A stretch of 6,033 bases of DNA. Source: Desulfobulbaceae bacterium UBA5123. GTDB lineage: Bacteria > Desulfobacterota > Desulfobulbia > Desulfobulbales > UBA5123. The stretch is from contig DHYT01000205.1 in NCBI GenBank assembly GCA_002415465.1, positions 1 to 6,033 of the forward strand, read 5' to 3'. Both the position numbers and the translations under genes were made by a program. Every line of letters starts with the position of its first letter. Position 1 is the first letter of the stretch. A model generated the notes under the pieces. It was given only the letters and a program-made list of their open reading frames with translations. It had not been told where the DNA came from and searched no databases. Shown here piece by piece: positions 1 through 5,703 of this stretch.

Positions 1-858
1 GGCCGCCGATGTATTACCATACTTGTGTACATTTATATAGATTTTTTCGGCGGCGATTCCCAGCCGCTCGGTCAGGCTGTTGAGGATCCGGATATTGGCC
101 TGATGGGGTATCACCAGGCGGACCGACTCGGGATCGACACCCTCCTGGGCAAGCACCTTGGCCACCCCGTCCTGCATGGCCCGAACGGCGTACTTGAACA
201 CCTCCTGGCCGGCCATGCGGATAAAGGGGCCCTGATAATCGGCCGCCACCAGGTCTGGATTGAGGCTGGGCGCCGCATCCATGTGCAGCAGATGCCAGAG
301 GCTGCCGTCGGCAAAGAGACGGCTGGCGAGCATCCCGCTTTCGCCGTCGCCGGCCGCCATCACCACCGCGCCGGCCCCGTCGCCGAACAGGACGCAGGTG
401 GTGCGATCCTCCCAGTTGGTGCGGGCGGAAAGGGTTTCGGCGCCGATCACCAGCGCCTTGAGGGCGGGATCGGCCTTGATGTATTTTTCGGCGACATCCA
501 TCCCATAGAGGAAACCGGAACAGGCGGCGTTGATATCCATGGCAAAGGCGTTGACCGCGCCGATCTCCTTCTGGACAAGACAGGCGCAGGAAGGCATCGC
601 CTTTTCGCAGGTCATGGTGCCGACGACGATCAGGCCGATCTCGGCTGCGGCAACCCCGGCCATCGCCAGGGCCTTGCGCGCCGCCTCGGCGGCGAGCTTC
701 GAGGTTTCCTCTCCGGCGCCGGCGATCCGCCGCTCTTTGATGCCGGTGCGGACGGTGATCCACTCGTCGGAGGTCTCGACCATTTTTTCAAGCTCGACGT
801 TGGTCAGCACCCGTCTGGGCAGACAGGAACCGGTGCCGAGAATAGCCGCCCGCGTCAT
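1..858 (-). CDS. fabH: beta-ketoacyl-ACP synthase III (FabH), 3' end cut by window
   Basis: FabH condenses acetyl-CoA (or another short acyl-CoA) with malonyl-ACP to start type II fatty acid synthesis in the cytoplasm. The visible 286 codons read without interruption from ATG at 858 to the left edge. The full catalytic triad is present: Cys113 in DINAACSGF, His252 in IPHQANIRILN and Asn282 in HKYGNTSAA. The N-terminus (AILGTGSCLP, then TSDEWITVRTGI) is typical of the family. Against a usual length near 320 residues, roughly 35-40 C-terminal residues lie outside the window. The ATG overlaps the plsX stop codon as ATGA, so translation is probably coupled to plsX. The last dozen or so visible codons are much more AT-rich than the rest of the gene (ATA, AAT, GTA, ACA), although the protein motif there is intact. 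Confidence 0.97.
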   Translation of the reverse strand, partial: MTRAAILGTGSCLPRRVLTNVELEKMVETSDEWITVRTGIKERRIAGAGEETSKLAAEAARKALAMAGVAAAEIGLIVVGTMTCEKAMPSCACLVQKEIGAVNAFAMDINAACSGFLYGMDVAEKYIKADPALKALVIGAETLSARTNWEDRTTCVLFGDGAGAVVMAAGDGESGMLASRLFADGSLWHLLHMDAAPSLNPDLVAADYQGPFIRMAGQEVFKYAVRAMQDGVAKVLAQEGVDPESVRLVIPHQANIRILNSLTERLGIAAEKIYINVHKYGNTSAA

Positions 859-1895
859 GCATCCTCTCCGGAAGCGGCCGCAGCCAGAACAGAATCCACA
901 TCATCAAGCAGCCGCTGGATATGCTCGTTGATGTTGGCGCTGACCAGTTCAGCCGCGACATTGATGGCGTTCTTGATCGCCGTGGCGTTGGACCGCCCGT
1001 GACAGACGATGCCGGTGCCGTTCAGACCCAGCAGCGGCGCGCCGCCATACTCGGCGTAGTCCACCCGCTTGCGGAATCTGCCAAAGGCGTCCTTGGCCAG
1101 CACATACCCGAGCTTGGCCTTGAAATCCTTCAAGATCTCCTCGCGCAGCATGGAAAGCACCGCCTCGGCCAGGCCCTCGCTGAGCTTCAGGCAGACATTG
1201 CCGACAAACCCGTCGCAGACGATAACGTCCACGTCGCCCTGAAAGGTATCGCGCCCCTCGACGTTGCCGATGTAGTTCAGATTGCTTTTACTGAAAAGTT
1301 CGTGGGATTTCTTGACCAGCACATTGCCCTTGCCCCCCTCCTCGCCGATACTGAGAAGGCCGATGCGCGGGCGCTGGCTGGCAAAGATGACTTGCGAAAA
1401 GGCGGCGGCCATGATGCCGAACTGGAAGAGATGCAGCGGCCGGCAATCGACATTGGCGCCGACATCCATCATCACCACCGGCCCCTTCAGGGTAGGGAAG
1501 ATACCGGCGATGCCCGGCCGGGATATCTTCTTCAGGCGGCCCAAGGCGCCGATTGCCGCCGCCATGGTCGCCCCGGAGTTGCCGGCGCTGACGGACGCCT
1601 CGACCTCGCCCTGCTTCTGCAGCCTGAAGGCGACGGCCACCGATGAGTCTTTCTTTCTGCGCAGCGCCTCAAAGGGCGACTCGTCCATGTCGACAACCTG
1701 AGAGGCGTGAACGATGCGGAGCCGGTCCTGATTGGCGGCGGAATGCGCGCGCAATGCTGTACGGAGGCGCTCCTCATCACCGATGAGGGTCACCTCGAGA
1801 TCATTTCTCGCGTTGACGGCCTGCACTGCCCCGGCCACAAGAACATCCGGGCCTTGATCGCCGCCCATGGCGTCCAGGGCAATACGCACCGGCAT
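855..1895 (-). CDS. plsX: phosphate acyltransferase PlsX
   Basis: PlsX converts acyl-ACP and phosphate to acyl-phosphate, the acyl donor that PlsY uses to make lysophosphatidic acid; it is a cytosolic or peripheral membrane enzyme linking fatty acid and phospholipid synthesis. The 346-residue product has the usual family length and motifs in order: LDAMGGDQGP near the N-terminus (7-16), SAGNSGA (103-109), DVGANVDC (144-151), NVEGRD (211-216), CDGFVGN (227-233) and YGGAPLLGLNG (283-293). The ATG at 1895 lies 4 nt after the rpmF stop, and the end of rpmF supplies a TAAGG ribosome-binding sequence. Its stop overlaps the fabH start. It is therefore the third gene of a yceD-rpmF-plsX-fabH operon, an arrangement known in many bacteria. 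Confidence 0.98.
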   Translation of the reverse strand: MPVRIALDAMGGDQGPDVLVAGAVQAVNARNDLEVTLIGDEERLRTALRAHSAANQDRLRIVHASQVVDMDESPFEALRRKKDSSVAVAFRLQKQGEVEASVSAGNSGATMAAAIGALGRLKKISRPGIAGIFPTLKGPVVMMDVGANVDCRPLHLFQFGIMAAAFSQVIFASQRPRIGLLSIGEEGGKGNVLVKKSHELFSKSNLNYIGNVEGRDTFQGDVDVIVCDGFVGNVCLKLSEGLAEAVLSMLREEILKDFKAKLGYVLAKDAFGRFRKRVDYAEYGGAPLLGLNGTGIVCHGRSNATAIKNAINVAAELVSANINEHIQRLLDDVDSVLAAAASGEDA

Positions 1896-1899
1896 GACC

Positions 1900-2091
1900 T
1901 TACTCTAACTCGCCCTCTTCCAGATTAAAAACGGTCCGGCCTTTGTAGGTGCCGCAACCGGCGCAGAGACGATGCGGCATCTTGGGCTCACCGCATTTGT
2001 CGCACTTGGCGATGCTGGGCGCGGAAAGCGCGTCATGGGAACGCCGTTTTCTGGTGCGGGAATGTGAATGTCTTCTTTTCGGTAATGCCAT
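1900..2091 (-). CDS. rpmF: 50S ribosomal protein L32
   Basis: This is a small zinc-ribbon protein of the large ribosomal subunit. The 63-residue product opens with MALPKRRHSHSRTRKRRSHD, the characteristic basic L32 N-terminus, followed by a complete four-cysteine zinc ribbon (Cys30-x2-Cys33 and Cys43-x2-Cys46). The first residues ALPK follow the known ALPKRK-type start. ATG at 2091 is preceded by an excellent AGGGAGGA Shine-Dalgarno sequence about 8 nt upstream, which fits a high-output ribosomal gene inside the operon. The C-terminal tail is acidic (LEEGELE). No CxxC-minus, zinc-independent paralog is seen in the window. Confidence 0.98.
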   Translation of the reverse strand: MALPKRRHSHSRTRKRRSHDALSAPSIAKCDKCGEPKMPHRLCAGCGTYKGRTVFNLEEGELE

Positions 2092-2127
2092 TTTGAGTTC
2101 CTCCCTGAGGTCGTTTGCAAATCATGA

Positions 2128-2148
2128 TCCGACGCTTCGCCTGTCGGA
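2128..2148 (-). other. hairpin in the yceD-rpmF intercistronic leader
   Basis: One base past the yceD stop codon, the message can form a 6-bp stem (TCCGAC with GTCGGA) closing a 9-nt loop, within the 58-nt gap before rpmF. No T-run follows, so it does not look like a full intrinsic terminator. It could mark RNA processing, protect the rpmF-plsX-fabH message, or act in feedback on L32 output; these roles are inference. Confidence 0.4.
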
Positions 2149-2149
2149 C

Positions 2150-2674
2150 TTATTTCTTGTTATCTTTCAAGCCGGCCAAAACACTGAAAGGAGAAGCGCT
2201 CTCCTTTGCTCCACACCGGCATTTCCCCTTGTTCAGATCGATCCCGCAGCCGCCGCATAGCCCACGGCACTCTTCGGCACAGAGTATCCGCGTCGGCAGG
2301 GCAAGAAAAACCTGCTGCGCCAACAACTCAAAGAGATCCACGGCCGGCTCATCGAGAAGGATGGTATCCATCTCGGCCGCGTCGATCTCATGTTCGTCCG
2401 CCCCGTCCGGAAATCCGCCGGACTCGGCAAACTCGCAGTCAACCTGGAAATCGTCGACAAGCTCATGAACGAACGGCTCCAGGCATCGGTCACATGTCAA
2501 CACAACGGTTGCCGACAACGATCCTTCCACGAATACCCGGTTGCCGTCACGCCGCAATACCACCGCGGCGGCAACCTTGCCGCGCCGCTCGAGTTCGTGA
2601 TCGGGAAACCAAGCCTCATCGGCGATGGTCAAACGCAACCCATCAGCCGGTATCTCATCGAATCGGACCTTCAA
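2150..2674 (-). CDS. yceD: YceD/DUF177 family protein (23S rRNA accumulation factor)
   Basis: YceD proteins (DUF177) are needed for normal large-subunit rRNA accumulation in bacteria and plastids, and their genes are usually found directly before rpmF, as here. The 174-residue product shows the family layout: an N-terminal beta-rich half, a CDRC pair (Cys61, Cys64), an acidic middle, then a cysteine-rich C-terminus (Cys132, Cys136, Cys140, Cys143, Cys152, Cys154) containing LCGGCGIDLN. The eight cysteines look like two metal-binding sites, although many YceD homologs keep only some of them. The start is a TTG at 2674; no in-frame ATG or GTG lies between it and the promoter, and MKVRFDEIPADGL matches the usual family opening. 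The ribosome site is weak (GTGGGA close to the start). Exact molecular activity is not established. Confidence 0.92.
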   Translation of the reverse strand: MKVRFDEIPADGLRLTIADEAWFPDHELERRGKVAAAVVLRRDGNRVFVEGSLSATVVLTCDRCLEPFVHELVDDFQVDCEFAESGGFPDGADEHEIDAAEMDTILLDEPAVDLFELLAQQVFLALPTRILCAEECRGLCGGCGIDLNKGKCRCGAKESASPFSVLAGLKDNKK

Positions 2675-2723
2675 TTTCCCACGCGTATCGAAAGAGGTGT
2701 CATCGCGAACACAAAAACGACGA

Positions 2724-2751
2724 AATATATAAAATCAATCGTCCTTGTCAA
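2724..2751 (-). promoter_or_regulatory. sigma-70 promoter of the yceD-rpmF-plsX-fabH operon
   Basis: On the minus strand a perfect -35 hexamer TTGACA (2751-2746) is followed by a 16-nt spacer and TATATT (2729-2724, one mismatch to TATAAT). Transcription would begin near 2717, leaving a leader of about 40 nt before the TTG start of yceD. The AT-rich patch stands out from the GC-rich surroundings. No terminator separates it from the membrane-protein gene upstream, so read-through into the operon is also possible. Confidence 0.75.
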
Positions 2752-2785
2752 GCTATTTCAGCGCGCTCCCGCTTTTCACCAACAA

Positions 2786-3298
2786 TCACCCCGACTGCCG
2801 CGGATACAGGCCAACCACCCGCAACAGCCACCGCAGCCAACTCAATATCGCCAAAGCCACCACCATATCCATGGAGAAGAGCACGTACTGTTGCGCCAGT
2901 TGCGGCGAATCGGTCCTGAAATGAATGCACCATTCAACCGGAAAAGAAACAACCACCGAAAAGACGAGGATGTATCCGATCAAGAATAGAAAAAACAGCA
3001 AGAATCCGGTCAGCAACGGCGACATGACCGCAACCACGCGAGCACGGACCAGGGAAACCCCCAACCCGAAGTAATGCAACAACATTCCGAGCAAGAAACC
3101 CAGTGGCGCGGAGACGCCAACCACCCAGAGGTCGCCGCCATGCCGATGCACAAAATAACCGGTATGAAGCGTAACCAGGATCAGATACAAAAAAGCCAGC
3201 CGCAGCGCCGGCGGCAACGGGCAGTCAACAATCCCCCTGCTGCGCGGAGAGGGAGGCGCTGGCTTCACGGGCTCTTCGGCCCACGAGGTGCGACGCAT
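2786..3298 (-). CDS. uncharacterised four-helix membrane protein
   Basis: I do not recognise this protein. From the ATG at 3298 it has 170 residues: a basic, proline-rich N-terminal stretch (about 1-30), then four hydrophobic segments at about 31-50, 57-80, 88-118 and 138-160, with a short polar loop (HFRTDSPQ) between the last two. It is therefore probably an inner-membrane protein. The reading frame is open further upstream to an ATG at 3403, but that 35-residue extension (rich in Cys, Arg and Ser) looks non-native, while 3298 has an AAAGG ribosome-like sequence about 9 nt before it. The gene ends 35 bp before the -35 box of the yceD promoter, on the same strand. No enzyme or transporter motif is visible. 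No clear promoter of its own was found. Confidence 0.72.
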   Translation of the reverse strand: MRRTSWAEEPVKPAPPSPRSRGIVDCPLPPALRLAFLYLILVTLHTGYFVHRHGGDLWVVGVSAPLGFLLGMLLHYFGLGVSLVRARVVAVMSPLLTGFLLFFLFLIGYILVFSVVVSFPVEWCIHFRTDSPQLAQQYVLFSMDMVVALAILSWLRWLLRVVGLYPRQSG

Positions 3299-3669
3299 GA
3301 GACGAAACCTTTCAAGCGATTGCCAATGGCGGAACCAGTGGCGCGAATCGTAAGCTGACGAAACCCGGCATTGCACCGCGTAACGACCAACCGAGCATAA
3401 CAACCAGCCGGTCTGGTAACCACTTCAGGACCATGTTGTCAAGACAAACCACCCGAAAAATTGGTGACAACGATTTCAAACCATGAGGTCGAGTGGCACC
3501 AAACACCTAACCAACTTTACCGCCAAAGTAGAAAGGCATTTAGCCTTAACAGTCGACAAATGCATAAAATACGCACAATGCCTATTGACAACAAGAAATC
3601 TTCCTATCAATAATTAGTATCGTAAAATTGGCAACTTGACCCCTGACCGTATCACCCGATCGAGGCTTG
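3299..3669. other. gene-free divergent intergenic region
   Basis: This 371-bp stretch separates the membrane-protein gene (leftward) from the first PilZ gene (rightward). I see no convincing coding sequence. It becomes clearly more AT-rich from about 3500 on. It holds a good forward promoter (3585-3614), a short palindrome TTGTC-AA-GACAA at 3436-3447, and a small hairpin AAGGC-ATTTA-GCCTT at 3533-3547. A TTGACA on the minus strand (3442-3437) has no matching -10 box. Confidence 0.6.
3585..3614 (+). promoter_or_regulatory. sigma-70-type promoter of the first PilZ gene
   Basis: A perfect TTGACA (3585-3590) is followed after 18 nt by AATAAT (3609-3614, one mismatch to TATAAT) in an AT-rich patch. 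Initiation near 3621 would give a leader of about 50 nt before the PilZ start. This is prediction from sequence only. Confidence 0.6.
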
Positions 3670-4038
3670 ATGAAAATGTCGAACAAAACGCAGACGGCGG
3701 AACGCCGCAAAGACCCACGATATAGAACGCAAGGCTGTATCTTTGTCGCCGGACTGCGGATTGGACGGATTGTTGACATCAGCCGAGGCGGCATGGCGTT
3801 TTATTACGCCGACCGCTCGCCCTGGCCTCAAACATTGACCACAAACGGCTCGGTGCGGTGCATGAATGAGTTCGTCATCCCAAACCTGCCCACGAAAACC
3901 ATCTCAGACAGCGAAATGCCCCATAATTTTTCAAAAGGGGCAATGACCGTCCGGCGCCGCTCCGTCTGCTTCGGAGAGCTGACACCAACCCAGTTGGCGA
4001 TGCTCGACAAACTGATCGCCATCGCCGCCCAGGCCTGA
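3670..4038 (+). CDS. PilZ domain protein (copy 1 of a tandem pair)
   Basis: This is a single-domain PilZ protein of about 122 residues, expected to bind cyclic di-GMP in the cytoplasm and pass the signal to a motility, adhesion or secretion target. The two binding motifs are intact: RKDPR (RxxxR, residues 13-17) and DISRGG (DxSxxG, residues 36-41). They are followed by FYYADRSPWP and, near the C-terminus, TVRRRSVCFGEL, both nearly repeated in the next gene. The start is uncertain: TTG 3667, ATG 3670 and ATG 3676 are all in frame. GAGG at 3662-3665 lies 4 nt before 3670 and 10 nt before 3676, and alignment with the paralog slightly favours 3676. No receptor, kinase or output domain is fused. 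The target cannot be told from the sequence. Confidence 0.85.
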   Translation: MKMSNKTQTAERRKDPRYRTQGCIFVAGLRIGRIVDISRGGMAFYYADRSPWPQTLTTNGSVRCMNEFVIPNLPTKTISDSEMPHNFSKGAMTVRRRSVCFGELTPTQLAMLDKLIAIAAQA

Positions 4039-4066
4039 GACCAACGCCACTGCCCCCACCCCACAC

Positions 4067-4082
4067 ATTGCCGCGCGGCAAT
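4067..4082. repeat. 16-bp perfect palindrome downstream of the first PilZ gene
   Basis: The sequence ATTGCCGCGCGGCAAT reads identically on both strands. As RNA it could form a 6-bp stem with a GCGC loop, but no T-run follows, so it is a poor intrinsic terminator. It ends 8 bp before a candidate -35 box of the second PilZ gene (4091), where a protein-binding site would also be plausible. Confidence 0.5.
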
Positions 4083-4090
4083 TTGCCACA

Positions 4091-4131
4091 TTGACCTCAT
4101 CACAATACGCAAATAGTATCTAAAGTATAAT
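4091..4131 (+). promoter_or_regulatory. candidate promoter(s) of the second PilZ gene
   Basis: TTGACC (4091-4096) is followed after 17 nt by TAGTAT (4114-4119). A perfect TATAAT sits at 4126-4131 but lacks a good -35 box at normal spacing. Either could start transcription in the 165-bp gap between the PilZ genes, giving a leader of about 65-80 nt. The AT-rich patch contrasts with the flanking coding DNA. Confidence 0.45.
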
Positions 4132-4147
4132 TAAAGGATCGCATGCC

Positions 4148-4171
4148 TGCCAAACAATAGTTGCCAAACAA
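4148..4171 (+). repeat. 10-bp direct repeat in the leader of the second PilZ gene
   Basis: TGCCAAACAA occurs at 4148-4157 and again at 4162-4171, a 14-bp period. It lies just downstream of the TATAAT-like box and upstream of the ribosome-binding site, so it would be within the untranslated leader. It could be an operator or an RNA-binding site, or chance. Confidence 0.45.
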
Positions 4172-4191
4172 AGTTCCTTCCACCCTGCACA

Positions 4192-4197
4192 AGGAGG
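4192..4197 (+). promoter_or_regulatory. strong ribosome-binding site of the second PilZ gene
   Basis: AGGAGG lies 6 nt before ATG 4204, a consensus Shine-Dalgarno sequence at good spacing. It fixes the start of the second PilZ gene and suggests stronger translation than for the first copy, which has only GAGG. Confidence 0.85.
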
Positions 4198-4203
4198 CCT
4201 GCC

Positions 4204-4620
4204 ATGGCAAACTCGCTCAAAACCTCCCATGACCGCAGAAAAGACCAGCGCATCGCCGTTAAGAACTGCATGTTCGACCTCAACCTGAAATTCGGCCGGA
4301 TCATTGATATCAGCGCCAGCGGGTTGTCGTTCTACTATGCCGATCGGCAACCATGGCCGGAACACCTGGAAACGACCAGGGGAAACCTCTGCCCCGAAAC
4401 CATACGGCCGATCAGAAACTTGCCGGTGCAAACCGTCTCCGACTTTGCGCTGCCCAACAAATTTTCGCCGGGCTCCATAACCGTCCGCCGTCGGTCGATC
4501 CGTTTTGGCGAACTCAGTTACATGCAGCGGATAAAACTTGCCGCTTTCATCCGCCAGCTCTCAACCCTTGCATCAACCGGCGCGACCTTTCATCGTGCAA
4601 CTCACAGCGCACCCAGATAA
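4204..4620 (+). CDS. PilZ domain protein (copy 2 of a tandem pair)
   Basis: This 138-residue PilZ protein is a paralog of the gene just upstream (roughly 40% identical when aligned by eye). The c-di-GMP motifs are intact: RKDQR (RxxxR, residues 12-16) and DISASG (DxSxxG, residues 35-40). The shared blocks FYYADRQPWP and TVRRRSIRFGEL are also present. It differs in a longer C-terminal tail of about 20 residues (from about LSTLASTG) with no counterpart in copy 1. That tail runs into the convergent radical SAM gene, overlapping its end by 19 bp. The start is secure because of the AGGAGG site. It probably acts as a small c-di-GMP adaptor; the partner is unknown. Confidence 0.87.
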   Translation: MANSLKTSHDRRKDQRIAVKNCMFDLNLKFGRIIDISASGLSFYYADRQPWPEHLETTRGNLCPETIRPIRNLPVQTVSDFALPNKFSPGSITVRRRSIRFGELSYMQRIKLAAFIRQLSTLASTGATFHRATHSAPR

Positions 4621-5555
4621 CGAAACAATCGCGCCAGATCACGCTCTTCGATTCTGACAAGACCAGCCTGCAAGGCAAGCCGCAACGCCTCAAGGTACTC
4701 CTCGTGGGCGAGCGAACGATCAATGGGCGGGAACTCACCGGCCCGCCAGCAGGGACGATACTGATCCATGAGATTCACGTAGGTCTCAGGCGAGATCTCC
4801 TCGGCCAGGAAACGCATGATCGCCCCGGCCTCGCCAACCCCGCCCGGCATCACCAGATGCCGCACCAAAAGCCCCCTGCGCGCCAGACCGTCGTCGCCAA
4901 TCACCAGATCGCCCACCTGCCGGTGCATCTCCCGCACGGCAGCCTTGGCCAGATCCGGATAGTCGGAGGCGGTGGCGTAGCGACGGCCCGACTCCCTCTC
5001 CCAAAACTTGAAGTCGGGCAGATAGATATCCACCACCCCCTCCAGCAGCCGCAAGGTTTCAACACGCTCATAGCCGCTTGAGTTATAGACCAGCGGCACG
5101 GCAAGACCACGTTCCGCGGCCGGCACCAGAGCGGCGAGGATCTGCGGCGCCACATGGCTGGGGGTGACGAGATTGATATTGTGACACCCCTGCTTCTGAA
5201 GGCTCAGCATCATTGCCGCAAGCTGGCCGTCGGTCACCGCAACCCCTTCGCCTTGATGACTGATCTCATGGTTCTGACAAAAAACGCAGAGCAGGTTGCA
5301 GTGGCTGAAAAAAATCGTCCCGGAGCCGCCCATCCCCACCAGCGGGGCCTCCTCGCCGAAATGTGGGCCATAGCTCGCCACCGCCGCCCTGGCCCCGGTC
5401 CGACAACCCCCGCGCCGCCCATGCGACCGGTCGACCAGGCAGCATCGCGGACAGAGCTCGCACCTTGCCAGGCGCAGACTGGCCATCCGCGCCCGTTCCG
5501 CCAGTTCACCGCTTCGATACAGCTTGAGATAACCAGGCTCCGCCGCGTTCCGCAT
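4602..5555 (-). CDS. PflX-like radical SAM protein (COG1313)
   Basis: This is a radical S-adenosylmethionine enzyme resembling pyruvate formate-lyase activases but in the uncharacterised PflX/COG1313 group; its true substrate is not known. From ATG 5555 it has 317 residues. The [4Fe-4S] motif CNLLCVFC (Cys86, Cys90, Cys93) follows the typical GSGTIFFSHC lead-in. An N-terminal cysteine cluster (Cys32, Cys35, Cys38, Cys39, Cys51) also marks this family. The C-terminal part (NLMDQYRP, then EEYLEALRLALQAGL) is characteristic as well. The frame stays open upstream to a TTG at 5600, but ATG 5555 has a GGGGGGAG ribosome site and family-like length. No glycyl-radical enzyme partner is visible beside it. 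The gene is divergent from the KamA-family gene and overlaps the second PilZ gene tail to tail. Confidence 0.9.
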   Translation of the reverse strand: MRNAAEPGYLKLYRSGELAERARMASLRLARCELCPRCCLVDRSHGRRGGCRTGARAAVASYGPHFGEEAPLVGMGGSGTIFFSHCNLLCVFCQNHEISHQGEGVAVTDGQLAAMMLSLQKQGCHNINLVTPSHVAPQILAALVPAAERGLAVPLVYNSSGYERVETLRLLEGVVDIYLPDFKFWERESGRRYATASDYPDLAKAAVREMHRQVGDLVIGDDGLARRGLLVRHLVMPGGVGEAGAIMRFLAEEISPETYVNLMDQYRPCWRAGEFPPIDRSLAHEEYLEALRLALQAGLVRIEERDLARLFRYLGAL

Positions 5556-5624
5556 CAACTCCCCCCAAGGACTAGATGACCCCGCCGCCAAACTGCCCAA
5601 ATCGTGGCCTCATGGCGGCAACGA

Positions 5625-5661
5625 TTGCATCTTTCCATGAACTGCGATACTTTGCTGCAAA
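5625..5661 (+). promoter_or_regulatory. possible promoter and palindrome between divergent radical SAM genes
   Basis: The 148-bp gap at 5556-5703 contains TTGCAT (5625-5630), a short 15-nt spacer and GATACT (5646-5651) with a TGC extended -10 element before it. This overlaps the palindrome TTTGC-T-GCAAA (5651-5661). It is a weak prediction. No convincing minus-strand promoter for the PflX-like gene was found in the gap. Confidence 0.3.
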
Positions 5662-5703
5662 ATATCCACCCAACCGCACGCTTCGTTAACCCCGGCCTCC
5701 CCC

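Noticed and set aside
25..1002. Long plus-strand open frame opposite fabH and plsX
   Set aside because: It is the antisense shadow of two genes with clear family motifs and a GC-rich codon pattern; its translation has no recognisable domain.
3299..3403. N-terminal extension of the membrane protein to the ATG at 3403
   Set aside because: The extra 35 residues do not look like a signal or membrane segment, and ATG 3298 has a plausible ribosome site.
3404..3442. TTGACA on the minus strand as a promoter for the membrane protein
   Set aside because: No acceptable -10 hexamer lies 16-18 nt downstream.
3483..3617. 44-codon plus-strand open frame in the intergenic region before the first PilZ gene
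   Set aside because: It has no ribosome site, overlaps the predicted PilZ promoter and shows no protein-like pattern.
4067..4090. Intrinsic terminator for the first PilZ gene
   Set aside because: The stem is short and only three T residues follow; not enough for a terminator call.
5556..5600. TTG start at 5600 for the PflX-like protein
   Set aside because: The added 15 residues are low-complexity and ATG 5555 has a purine-rich ribosome site right before it.
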